Assembly: GCF_049243985.1 (NCBI RefSeq)
Contig: NC_135379.1
Location: 19,552,001-19,616,000 of the forward strand
Length of the DNA stretch: 64,000 nt
From: Paroedura picta
Lineage: Eukaryota; Chordata; Lepidosauria; Squamata; Gekkonidae
Direction: 5' to 3'
The notes below the pieces were generated by a model. It was not told where the DNA came from and made no database searches. It saw only the letters and a list, made by a program, of their open reading frames with translations. Made by a program: the position numbers and the translations under genes. Shown here in pieces: positions 1-10,000 of this stretch (the stretch's first letter is position 1; every line of letters begins with the position of its first letter).

Positions 1-1340
1 TGCTGCCATAAAACAGTTACCGGGTGGACGGGATGCGTTCCACAAAATGCACAGATGTATGTGTACAAACCCTTGCTTACAAGCAAGCAATATGATCCAG
101 CATCAAAAGTGATGAAATGAAATGGAAGGATGAAAGACTTTGTTTAAAGAATACTGGTACAGAAAATCAGCTATATTTTAAAAAAAAATACTTACTGAGA
201 TATGGCTGGAGGGAAAAGGTTCAGTCCCAGGCAGCTGTGTTGATCAACCACGTGGAGAAAGAGAGAAAGTCTCGAGCTGTCTCCCGGGGACCAGAAGTAT
301 GAAACTGTTGGTGACAGCTGCTGCTGCTGCTGTTTTTAGGATGATGGGATTACAGCACAGAAAGACGCTGATAGCAGCGTCCACGGCTTTATCTCTACCA
401 CGTGCAGAGCAGAGGAGCTATAAATCTCATAGCCCCGCCTCTGTCCACATCACTTTCTGAGTCAATTGGCTAGGTCTACCTGTACCTCTGATCCCTTGCA
501 TTATTGATTTTGCAGCCCTAGGCAGCTATCCTATGCCATCCTATGCACACTCCACCTCAACATACTTTGGAGGAAGGCTGGCTCCTATTGGACACTCACT
601 GGACACTGGTAGTGCCCAGCTGGAGCAGGGCCTGCTTTAGAAACATAAGAGGCCTCGAAGAATTTTATCTGGCTTTCTGGTCCATAGAATCAATGAAGTT
701 CCTTAGTGTCCTAAATAGGGTTTTGTTTTTGCAAAGGTGTACTAGAACGAACGAGAGATTTTTAAAAACACCCATTGAAGTATTTGCCACAAACCACAAC
801 AGTTTATAATACTTAAAGAAACCACAGAATCCAAACAGTGAGATCTTTTCTATGTGGATATTTCAGTACTGATATCACCTTGCATTAGCAGAAAGTGGAA
901 TTATGCGGGTTCCAGGAGCCATTTAATCTTGTACAGTATTTCCATTATGAATCTGCAATATCCACCCCAACAGTAAAGTCAAAGTAGGTGGTACCAAAGT
1001 GTAACCCTCTATACCCTTGGCAACAAATTAGCAGAGGAGGGTGTTCCCCATGATACTGTACTGGGGAAGTTCACATACACCTCCTTGAAATATTAAAATG
1101 CAGCCATTCTAGTCAGCCAGCTTCATCCTCCTCTGGTTGTTTCTGTGACACGCTGGTCAATTTTATTTATCTTGGTTGAGCTCTTCATTTTCCCATATAC
1201 ACCCAATGGTCTATCAGATATGATATTTCAATGTTGCCTGCAGATGGAATTTACAACAGAAGAAAAATTAAGAACCCATTCTTCCCATCTAAAGGTTTCT
1301 GATCTCCCAAGATGTTCTTTATCTAAAAAGAGCAGTAATT
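1..1340. other. Upstream flank without recognised gene
   Basis: I recognise no gene or repeat family here. Short open frames exist on both strands, but none has a recognisable domain or a convincing splice context. Confidence 0.4.
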
Positions 1341-1345
1341 GCAAT

Positions 1346-1585
1346 ACATAGAGGCAGGCAATGACAAACGACTTCTGAATATTTTCTGCCTTGAAACCCC
1401 TACAGCAGGGGTAGTCAACCTGTGATCCTCCAGATGTCCATAGACTACAATCCCCATGAACCCCTGCCAGCAAATGCTGGCAGGGGCTCATGGGAGTTGT
1501 AGTCCATAGACATCTGGAGGACCACAGATTGACTACCCCTGCCCTACAGGGTCACCATAAGTCAGCTGAAACTTGATGGCAAAAC
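1346..1585 (+). repeat. 5S-rRNA-derived SINE, 3' part, split by a MITE
   Basis: The body (GACAAACGACTTCTGAATAT, then CCTTGAAACCCCTACAG) and the tail (GTCACCATAAGTCAGCTGAA, then ACTTGATGGCA) match the 3' half of the 5S-derived SINE seen complete at 34289-34505. A palindromic MITE at 1406-1541 interrupts it. The 5S-like head is missing. Confidence 0.7.
1406..1541. mobile_element. Palindromic hAT-type MITE inside a 5S SINE
   Basis: This is a near-perfect 136-bp fold-back. It starts CAGGGGTAGTCAACC and ends with the reverse complement, around a centre GCCAGCAAATGCTGGC. The flanking 8-bp duplication CCCTACAG (1398-1405 and 1542-1549) is perfect, as expected for hAT transposition. It has no coding capacity. 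Each arm carries an ACTACAA..CCCCAT block resembling a ZNF143/THAP11 core. Confidence 0.85.
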
Positions 1586-1589
1586 AAAA

Positions 1590-2276
1590 TCTTTTTATGG
1601 ATCTGTGTCATACCAATGGTTGAGATTATGTGCTGCTCTGCTTCCTCCATTTGCTTTTGACAAATGTAGCAAGTAACAACATTCTGGTCATAGCAGTTAA
1701 TTTCACCTACAGGGTCATTTGAATTTCAATATTATTTATAGGTATTTTCAGAGATGGTCCCATTTTATGCTTACAATGACTGACAACCACTAAATGTTTT
1801 CTAGACAATAATTTAATTTCTGTTTAATAGGGAACATTTGTAATAGGGAACACTATATCCTTTGTTTTTTGAAGTTGTTATGGACACCGCAGCAAAACAG
1901 GGATTTGACTCCTACATTTTATAGGGCTGTTTCCTTAGCAGGTTGTGAAAAACAAACTTTGTCCTGGCTTTTTGTGTGTGAGTCAGGGTTTTGTGCTTGA
2001 GTGACTACCTCCGTGGGGCTAACAAGGCAGCATGTATAGTGTGTTGTTTAGATGTTATAATGGTGTCATTGCTGATAGAAACGGAGGGGGCTGGGACAGG
2101 AAATTGGCTTCTTTATGGTGAAAAACCTGGTCACTGAGCAGCTCTGAAAAAGGGACTCCATAAACAGTCATCTTCACATGTGAGGTAAAAGAGTCTCTAG
2201 CGTATGCCAAACCAGTGAGAATTTCCTCTATCTCAATTCCACAGACAGAGGGAAAGATTCTACTCAGTCAGTATTT
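1590..2276. other. Non-coding stretch
   Basis: AT-rich unique-looking sequence. No gene, motif or repeat was recognised. Confidence 0.4.
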
Positions 2277-2287
2277 ATAATACCCAT

Positions 2288-2914
2288 TCCTGGCAAATAG
2301 ATGGGGAAGAAATGGAGATAGTGACAGATTTTTATTTTCCTGGGCTCCAAGATCACTGCAGATGGGGACTGCATCAAAGAAATTAAAAGATGCTTGCTCC
2401 TGGGGAGGAAAGCTATGGCAAATCTAGACAGCATCCTAAAAAGCAGAGACATCACCCTGCCAATGAAAGGCTATGGTATTCCCAGTTGCAATGTATGGCT
2501 GCGAAAGTTGGACCATAAGGAAGGCCGAGCGTCAAAGAATTGAGGCTTTTGAACTCTGGTGCTGGAGAAGACTCTTGCGAGTCCCTTGGACTGCAAGGCG
2601 AACAAACCGGTCAGTCCTAGAGGAGATCAGCCCTGACTGCTCCTTAGAAGGCCAGATCCTGAAGATGAAACTCAAATATTTTGGCCACCTCATGAGAAGG
2701 AAGGACTCCCTGGAGAAGAGCCTAATGCTGGGAGCGATTGAGGGCAAAAGAAGTAGGGGACGACAGAGAATGAGGTGGCTGGATGGCGTCAATGAAGCAG
2801 TAGGTGTAAACTTAAATGGACTCCGGGGAATGGTAGATAGGAAGGCCTGGAGGATCATTGTCCATGGGGTCACGATGGGTCGGACACAACTTCGCACCTA
2901 ACAACAACAACAAC
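2288..2914 (+). mobile_element. Bov-B LINE, 5'-truncated 3' end
   Basis: The translated frame contains MYGCESWTIRKAERQRIEAF, FELWCWRRLLRVPWTARR, YFGHLMRRKDSLEKSLMLG and RGRQRMRWLDGVNEAVG, which is the C-terminal end of the Bov-B (RTE clade) reverse-transcriptase protein. It ends with GGTCGGACACAACTTCGCAC and an ACAACA tail. A perfect 11-bp duplication ATAATACCCAT (2277-2287 and 2915-2925) bounds it, showing target-primed insertion. The last 142 codons remain open, so the copy is fairly young. The endonuclease and most of the RT domain are absent. Confidence 0.9.
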
Positions 2915-2948
2915 ATAATACCCATATATCTGTGCTATCTAAATAGAT

Positions 2949-3325
2949 CAGCCTTTTTCAACCTTTTTACCATGGAGGAGTCCCTGAAATAATTTTTCAG
3001 GCTTTGAGGCCTTTCAGGCTTTGAGGAGCCCCAGAAGTGATGTCAACTGGCCACCTCCCCCTCCCGGGAGTGACACTGGAAGTGACGTCACTACCAATGA
3101 TAACAGGCAGGCTCGAGAAGGACTGTGGGGGGGGGATTAAGGTGGGAATAGGCATGCAGGCTCCACCACCACATTGTCACAGAAACCACCAGAGAACTCA
3201 CTCATGCTTGGAGGGGGGTGCAAAGGATGTGGCCAGTTCTGTAACTTGTACCCAAGTCCATTAAAACAGGAAGGGAAAGGCTGTGGATCCCCTCTGGAGC
3301 TCTGGACCCCAGTTAAGAATCCCTG
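2949..3325. mobile_element. hAT-type MITE (CAGCCTTTTTCAACC family)
   Basis: Non-coding element of about 377 bp. It begins CAGCCTTTTTCAACC and ends AAGAATCCCTG. The near-matched 8-bp flanks AAATAGAT and AATTAGAT (7 of 8) fit an aged hAT target duplication. A related block recurs at 5268-5480. Confidence 0.65.
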
Positions 3326-3654
3326 AATTAGATATATAAAAGCATATTGATGACCTATGGCTTTTCATCAATTTCCAATTCTTTTACATATTTCCTGTCA
3401 CACCTTATTTATACCTCAAGGCCATGTCTGTACCACATCTTACTAGAGCTTTCCTTAAACTGGTATGGTGTCGATTCACATTTATATCCCAGTTGTTCTG
3501 AGCTGGATAAGAGCCCTGAATGGGCCAATTCTGGCCTCTGGGCCTTACGTCTGACACCCCTGTGACATCACATTCCTGTTGACTTCCTTTGCCAAATGCT
3601 ACCCGCAAATCTCTAGAAATTTCCTAAACATGTTGTTAGCAATGCTAGGACTGT

Positions 3655-3795
3655 TCGTAGATGGAATATGCTGTCTTGGAGGGTGGGAGATTGGCTGAGC
3701 ACCTGCCAGGATGTGTGTTTTCAGGTCCCCGAGGTGGGGAGCTGGGCTGGATGGCCCCTTGTGGTCTCTTCCTAGTTCAGTGTGATTTTGATTGG
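3655..3795 (+). mobile_element. CR1-like LINE 3' fragment
   Basis: The phrase GGGCTGGATGGCCCCTTGTG followed by GTCTCTTCCTAGTTC resembles the CR1 3' UTR (ggactagatggcc...cttccaactc). The copy is diverged and its ends are unclear. Confidence 0.4.
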
Positions 3796-3799
3796 ATGT

Positions 3800-4380
3800 G
3801 GAGAAGTATAAACTCATCAGGCCTAACTGAGCTTCTTAAAGGTTTAAAAAGGAGCTCAAACATCTCCATTATATGCAATTACCATTCAAAAACCCTAAAG
3901 TCAAACAGACTTTGACATTGTTGATTGTCGTTGATTGTCCAGCAAACAACTAACCTTGGCCATAAAGCTCATTATGGATCTCCTGCATAATCCTTTAAGT
4001 AAAAGGAATGGAAAAGGTTATATATCATTGAAAAGTCATTATGGATTCAGATGTTCCTTTTAGCTTTAAGGTCAAATATCACCTTTCCAGAAATAGATGT
4101 AAAGTCCTTGGAAAATACCTGCCAACATATTTTCTCTTTTTAAATCAATCCATTTATCAGATTCTGTCAGTGCGGACTTCCAATTTAGTACACGTCATAC
4201 ATCATTTAATTCACAAATGAAATGCAGGAAACCTACATGCAGAATTTCCTTCCTTCCTGCTTTTCTACAACAAAGAAATTTCAAAGAAAATCAGCATCAC
4301 TGTCTTTCCCTGCATGTTTCTGTGTGGCTAGTCATGCATTATATGGCATATGTGTAATATAGCTGAGAGATCCTCAGATT
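3800..4380. other. Non-coding stretch
   Basis: AT-rich sequence with no recognised gene or repeat. Confidence 0.35.
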
Positions 4381-4384
4381 GTCT

Positions 4385-4565
4385 GGCTGACACGCAAGAG
4401 ACATTCAGAAATGGTTTGCCATTTCCTGCCCCCATGTCACAACCCTGGTATTCCTTGGAGGTCGTCCTTCCAAGTGCTAACCAGGGTTGACCCTGCTTAA
4501 CTTATGAGATGGGATGGGATCTGGCTTGCCTGGGCTATCCAGGTTGGGTTGAGTGTAGTGGGTTT
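4385..4565 (-). repeat. 5S-rRNA-derived SINE, antisense
   Basis: The reverse complement of CCAAGTGCTAACCAGG and GACCCTGCTTAACTTATGAG reproduces the internal 5S rRNA box region (cctggttagtacttggatgg). This is the hallmark of 5S-derived SINEs. The tail portion (CATTCAGAAATGGTTTGCCA) lies to the left. Confidence 0.75.
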
Positions 4566-4862
4566 GGTGTTCTCAGCACAGCCTACTGGCTATGTCCCTT
4601 AACATCCTGGGCTTAAACTTTCCTCGTGGCTGTTCCATTCCCACACCAAAAAATATATGGACACAAAGCTGACGTGGAGATCACAAGACTCAGAAACCTG
4701 TAGAACAATTAAACTTTCCAGGACATTCAGTGGATGACCTCAAAGTAGCTGTTTTATTGCAAAGGAACTTCAGGACCACAGTAAAAAAGGGAAATTGTTG
4801 CAATTGTTGCAGCACTCAGAACAATGGAACCCTCGGGATATAACAGGGATATTGGTTTCTTA

Positions 4863-5136
4863 AAGTAAAGGTAAAGGTATCCCCTGTGCAAGCACCGAGT
4901 CATGTCTGACCCTTGGGGTGACGCCCTCCAGCGTTTTCATGGCAGACTCAATACGGGGTGGTTTGCCAGTGCCTTCCCCAGTCATTACCGTTTACCCCCC
5001 AGCAAGCTGGGTACTCATTTTACCGACCTCGGAAGGATGGAAGGCTGAGTCAACCTTGAGCCGGCTGCTGGGATTGAACTCCCAGCCTCATGGGCAAAGC
5101 TTTCAGACGGCTGCCTTACCACTCTGCGCCACAAGA
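4863..5136 (-). mobile_element. Sauria tRNA SINE, near full length
   Basis: On the minus strand the element starts with a tRNA-like head holding an A box (GTGGCGCAGAGTGG) and a B box (GAGTTCAATCCC). It continues through GACTGGGGAAGGCACTGGCA and ends GTGCTTGCACAGGGGATACC then TTTACCTTTA. Head, body and Bov-B-like tail match the squamate Sauria SINE. A 10-bp duplication TGGTTTCTTA (4853-4862 and 5137-5146) flanks it. It is mobilised in trans by Bov-B, which is also present in the window. Confidence 0.85.
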
Positions 5137-5267
5137 TGGTTTCTTATCTTACTACATATGTGAACCTTGTTCAGCCCTTAAATCTGTATTCTTACTAATC
5201 TATACATCCTATTTATTTTATTTTGAATAGTAGATCAGAATTTAATAATACTACAGTGTAATGTAAT

Positions 5268-5480
5268 TTGGAATGTAGATTGGAATGTATTTCAGTGCTC
5301 TGGGTCTTGCCTACTCCCAGGCACAGAAACCACGCGACAACTCAAGCTTGGAAGAGGGGAGGGGGGGGCAAAGGAAACAGCAGGTTTCCTAGCTTGTGGC
5401 TAAGTCCATTAAGGTGGGAGAGGAAAGGCTGCAGATCCCCAAGGGTCCACGGAGACTTGGTTGGGAATTACTGCTCTTAA
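5268..5480. repeat. Diverged hAT-MITE fragment
   Basis: The segments AGTCCATTAAGGTGGGAGAG and GGTCCACGGAGACTTGGTTG parallel the second half of the MITE at 2949-3325. No clear ends were found. Confidence 0.4.
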
Positions 5481-5635
5481 CCACTACAACTGGCTCATTT
5501 AATACTTTGCAATGTCTTCTGAAAATTCAGTGCAGTTGGAAGTAACCAATAGCCACAATGAACTATTCTGTTCTTTGTAGTATACCACATAATTAGGCCC
5601 TAAACATGTGAAATCCAGTAAGATGCAGCAGCTAC

Positions 5636-5912
5636 AGGGATATACTAAAACTAGGAACAGCAATTGCCCATAGACAATGCATGCCTGACCATAGAGAATA
5701 CGTAATTGCCCACAGGGAATAATGAAAAGAACACTGGTCCATTAGTAATAATGTAAAGGACAATTGCCCATAGGGCAAGCACTATTTCCCCTAGTTTGAG
5801 TACATCCAGACACAGAGATGTACTAAAACTAGGGACAGCGATTCTCCATAGACAATGCATGATTGCCCATAGGGAATGATGGAAAGAAAAAATGGAAAGC
5901 ATGCTTGCCCAT
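5636..5912. repeat. Imperfect direct duplication, period about 180 bp
   Basis: The blocks beginning TACTAAAACTAGG at about 5643 and 5822 share roughly 90 bases, including CATAGACAATGCATG and a TTGCCCATAGGG-type phrase. The short phrase TTGCCCATAG also recurs several times between them. The family was not recognised. Confidence 0.6.
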
Positions 5913-5924
5913 AGGAAGATTCAA

Positions 5925-6053
5925 GGGGTAGCCGTGTTGGTCTGAAGTAGCACAACAAAATAGGATTCCAATAGCACCTTTAAGACCAAGAAAGATTTCA
6001 AGTCCTGAGCTTTCCAGTGCAGGCACTCTTCCTCAGACAATGAAACAAGGATC
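5925..6053 (-). mobile_element. Penelope-like retroposon end repeat
   Basis: One copy of the abundant repeat whose minus strand ends GACCAACACGGCTACCCC then TTGAA. The minus strand keeps a hammerhead-like core: CTGAGGA (plus-strand 6030-6036), a stem built from GAGTGC and GCACT, then GAAA (plus-strand 6011-6014). Assignment to a Penelope-like element is an inference from this core and from fold-back relatives elsewhere in the window. Confidence 0.6.
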
Positions 6054-6088
6054 ATCAGAGTACAGATAGACGGAGAAAGTAACTTAGG

Positions 6089-6301
6089 TAAGGTGACCAG
6101 ATTGTCCCACTTTTGGAGGGACATCTGGGGGCACCTGGCAAATTGTACTTATGTTGAAATTTAAAACAAAAATAGAATACTATTTTTGCGCTCTATGAAA
6201 CTTTTTGTTGCTCCATATAGACCAAAACTTTAATCAAGAACCCCCCCCTCCCCCCAGTCAATGGTGTCCCGCTTTACCAATGTTAAAATCTGGCCACCTT
6301 A
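6089..6301. mobile_element. Short hAT-type MITE (TAAGGTGACCAGATT ends)
   Basis: A 213-bp non-coding element with inverted ends TAAGGTGACCAGATT and AATCTGGCCACCTTA. The flanks AACTTAGG (6081-6088) and AACTTAGT (6302-6309) form a 7-of-8 target duplication. Confidence 0.75.
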
Positions 6302-6309
6302 AACTTAGT

Positions 6310-6619
6310 GGCAAATTAGTAAACCACGCCAGAACATCCAAATAATGATAATTCTTTGCTTAAAAAGGGAATCAGCCCTTTGGGTTCCGTTTTGGTTCCC
6401 AAAAAAACATCGGAGAAATAAAAAAGGTCAAGGTTGGTGCTTCATGGCAGGCAGTTTCCCAGTGGCGAATGGAAATGATTAGGAGAGGCCAGTTGCTTGG
6501 GTCCGTCTTCCCCCCAACCATGGAAGCCTCCCCGCACGTATTCCTGACCCGACACAGCCATTGACTTATATGCATCGTTCTTGTTCTTCGCTCCCTGAGC
6601 CTAAGGGGAGGGCGGTGGA

Positions 6620-6620
<1 letters not shown>
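6310..6620. other. Non-coding sequence upstream of the GTPBP10 promoter
   Basis: No gene or repeat was recognised. Base composition rises in G+C towards the promoter. Confidence 0.35.

Positions 6621-6624
<4 letters not shown>

Positions 6625-6678
<54 letters not shown>
6625..6678. repeat. (GA)27 microsatellite
   Basis: A perfect GA dinucleotide run of about 54 bp, roughly 300 bases upstream of the GTPBP10 start codon. Long frames that cross it are artefacts of the repeat. Confidence 0.95.
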
Positions 6679-6682
<4 letters not shown>

Positions 6683-6689
6683 GGCAGAC

Positions 6690-6978
6690 AGATGGATAAC
6701 GAGAGACCAACAGCGCGCAAATCCCGCTCGACATCCCCCAGCAGCGCTGCAAGGGCCGCGATGGGCGTCTTGAAGCGCATTTCTTCTCTGCCCCTCAGCT
6801 GCGCGCCTGCAAGGCCGCGCCCCTCCCGACGCTCCCACTTCCGCGCGGGCGGCCTCGTGGCGTCATCAGTCCGCGCGGCTTCCTCCTGCGCTTTCTTGGC
6901 ACGCGGTTGAACCAACCCACTTCGGCTCCTGCAAGGCCGCGGCCAGCTGCGGGGCCCCCTTTCCCGTCAGGCCTCCCC
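6690..6978 (+). promoter_or_regulatory. GTPBP10: CpG-rich promoter and 5' UTR of GTPBP10
   Basis: A GC- and CpG-rich island directly precedes the first ATG. It contains an ETS-like site (CCACTTCCGCG near 6836) and GC boxes, and no TATA box. This fits the TATA-less promoter of a housekeeping mitochondrial protein. The transcription start is not defined by the sequence. Confidence 0.6.
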
Positions 6979-7011
6979 ATGGTGTGGGTCAGCCGAGTGC
7001 TTCTCAGGAAG
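6979..7011 (+). CDS. GTPBP10: GTPBP10 coding exon 1
   Basis: Encodes [11 protein letters not shown] and ends at AAG followed by donor GTTAGT, phase 0. Confidence 0.85.
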
Positions 7012-10000
7012 GTTAGTGGGGCCTCCTCGGGCGTTTCTGCGCTCAGGGCAAGGAGCCTGTTGCTCTCGCTCAGCCGCGTCTGCTCAGCGAACACTGAGTC
7101 CAGTAGCACCTTTAAGACCAGCAAAGATGGGTTCAAGGCGTGAGCTTTCGAGTGCAAGCACTCGAAAGCTCACGCCTTGAATCCATCTTTGTTGGTCATG
7201 CGCAGAGTGCAAGCACTCGAAAGCTCACGCCTTGAATCCATCTTTGTTGGTCATGCGCAGAGTGCAAGCACTCGAAAGCTCACGCCTTGAATCCATCTTT
7301 GTTGGTCATGCACAGAGTGCAAGCACTCGAAAGCTCACGCCTTGAATCCATCTTTGTTGGTCATGCGCAGAGTGCAAGCACTCGAAAGCTCACGCCTTGA
7401 ATCCATCTTTGTTGGTCATGCACAGAGTGCAAGCACTCGAAAGCTCACGCTTTGAACCCATCTTTGTTGGTCTTAAAGGTGCTGTTGGACTCAATGTTTG
7501 TTGTGCTGCTTCAGACCAACACGGCTACCCAGTTGAATCTGGCTGCGTCTGCCGTACAGGTTCGACGAAGATCTGGGTCGGCGCCGTGTATGCCACTGCT
7601 GGGTCCCGTGAGGGAAGGTGGGATGTCACATAAACCACGCCTTTCTTTCCTTCTTTCCATGCCACTGAGCCTTTTAACAGCTTCATGAAAAGCAGAAAAT
7701 AGAACTAATTCGGCTTACGGTGAGCTTGCAACTAGAAAACGCTGTACGTGGAGTTGGAAGGGCACCTCCAAGGGCATCTAGTCCAACTGCATGCCCAATG
7801 GAAGAACTCGCAACTACCTGTCCATCCACATGCCCCAGAGATACCGCCACCACCAAAAATCTCCAGAATCCAGCCTAGCCTAAAGGAAATTTGCCTACCA
7901 TTCCACAGTGGTATTCAGCAGTTCCCTAGATATGCAAGAAAGGGCCTTATTGCAATTCCTGTTAAAGCTGTTAAAAGAACAGAATGCAGGAGAGCAAAAT
8001 GGTGCTAGCCCCAGTGTAATGAGCATGTTTAAAAGGTGTTCTTTATTCATTTAATTTATGTCCACTCTTCTCAGTCTTCTCCATTTTATCCTCTCAAGTC
8101 TGTAAAGAATGTTAGGCTGAGAGTGTGTCTGGCCTAAGGTCACACCGCAAGTTTCCAATGGCAGAGTGGGGATTTAAACCCCAATCTCTTGGATTTAATT
8201 AAACATTCTGTTACACCACACACTTAGTGAAATAAAGTTGTATTAACCACTCTTAGTACCTGAGGATGCATGTGCAGGATTGTGGGAGGGGAAAGGGAAG
8301 CTATACAACCCTCGGGCTCACGATTTTTATGTTTTGATAATGCTCTACTAGCGTCATCTTATATGGAAATTCCAGAAAGACCTGCTGCATTCTGAGCATT
8401 CCTTTGAGCATTCAGCAGCTACAGGAAAAACACTGGAGGGAAACATATTTAGAGGTCACTTCTATTATATATATATTTTTCAGATACACTGGTCCATGCA
8501 TTATGATGTGATATTTTATATCAGGGACATTTAATCTCAAGAACATGTTTAGATAGACAAGGTTCTATTTTGCTTTGCTAGGTGTACATGATTGGTGAGC
8601 CAGTTTGGTGTAGTGGTTAGGAGTGTGGACTTCTAATCTGGCATGCTGGGTTCAATTCTGCACTCCCCCACATGCAGCCAGCTGGGTGACCTTGGGCTCA
8701 CCACAGCACTGATAAAGCTGTTCTGACTGAGCAGTAATATCAGGGCTCTCAGCCTCACCCACCTCACAGGGTGTCTGTTGTGGGGAGAGGAAAGGGAAGG
8801 CGACTGTAAGCCGCTTTGAGCCTCCTTCAGGTAGTGACATATAAGAACCAACTCTTCTTCTTCATTGTTTCCAAATTGATATTTGTACTCACTGGAATAT
8901 TTAAAATATATGTAACATTTTCATTCTTGCCCATTCATTTACGTTTCTTCTAAATGTGTTTGTATTTGGTATGTTGATTATTTTAATATTATATTATGGC
9001 ATTGGTACCTCGCATAGAGTTCTTATATGGAGCTTCTACTGTTGGTTTGTTACATTTTTAATGATGATAAATAGTTTGGGCTACTTGCAATCCTTTTCTT
9101 GTTTGATCTAGGACCCCAGTTTATTGTAATCGGCTTGCTCTTACTACTGTTTTTTATTTTTACTTCTAGGTAACACTGTGCTTCTAGGTTACACTGTGTG
9201 TGAACGAGACCTTGGGGTACTTGTGCTAAACCTGAGCAGGCAGTGTGATGCTGCGGTAAAAAAGGCGAATGCCATTTTGGGCTGTATCAACAGGGGCATC
9301 ACATCAAAATCACAAGATGTCATAGTCCCATTGTATACGGCACTGGTCAGGCCACACTGGAGTACTGTGTGCAGTTCTGGAGGCCTCACTTCAAGAAGGA
9401 CGTAGATAAAATTGAAAGGGTACAGAGGAGAGCAACGAGGATGATCTTGGGCCAAGGGACCAAGCCCTATGAAGATAGGTTGAGGGACTTGGGAATGTTC
9501 AGCCTGAAGAAAAAGAGGTTGAGAGGGGACATGATAGCCCTCTAAGTATTTGAAAGGTTGTCACTTGGAGGAGGGTAGGATGCTGTTTCCGTTGGCTGCA
9601 GAGGAAAGGACGCGCAGTAATGGATTTAAACTATAAGTACAACGATATAGGCTAGATATCAGGAAAAAGTTTTTCATAGTCAGTAGTTCAGCAGTGGAAT
9701 AGGCTGCCTAAGGAGGTGGTGAGCTCCCCCTCACTAGCAGTCTTCAAGCAAAGGTTGGATACACACTTTTCTTGGATGCTTTGGGCTGATCCTGCGTTGA
9801 GCAGGGGGTTGGACCAGATGGCCTGTATGGCCCCTTCCAACTCTATTATTTGAGAATTTGTGAATGGTCTTGCATTTTTGAAGCTATGTAGACAGCCTTG
9901 AGCAGCAGTCAGGGAAGGTGTATGTTTTATTATTGGTGGTCTGGAGGTCCTTCCAGGGAATTTTTGTTTTGTTTTGTTTATCTTCTACTCAGTAACCCCA

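Noticed and set aside
2473-2901. A 142-codon open frame that could pass as a host gene
   Set aside because: Its protein is the C-terminal end of the Bov-B LINE product, with the Bov-B 3' end and duplication.
4863-5136. tRNA gene candidate on the minus strand
   Set aside because: The A and B boxes belong to the head of a Sauria SINE; no complete cloverleaf or acceptor stem is evident.
6372-6915. Open frames rich in serine-leucine or arginine-glutamate before GTPBP10
   Set aside because: They are translations of the (GA)27 run and the CpG island, with no conserved domain.
7151-7480. 55-bp array considered as a CRISPR-like array
   Set aside because: The units are head-to-tail without variable spacers, and the locus is a vertebrate intron.
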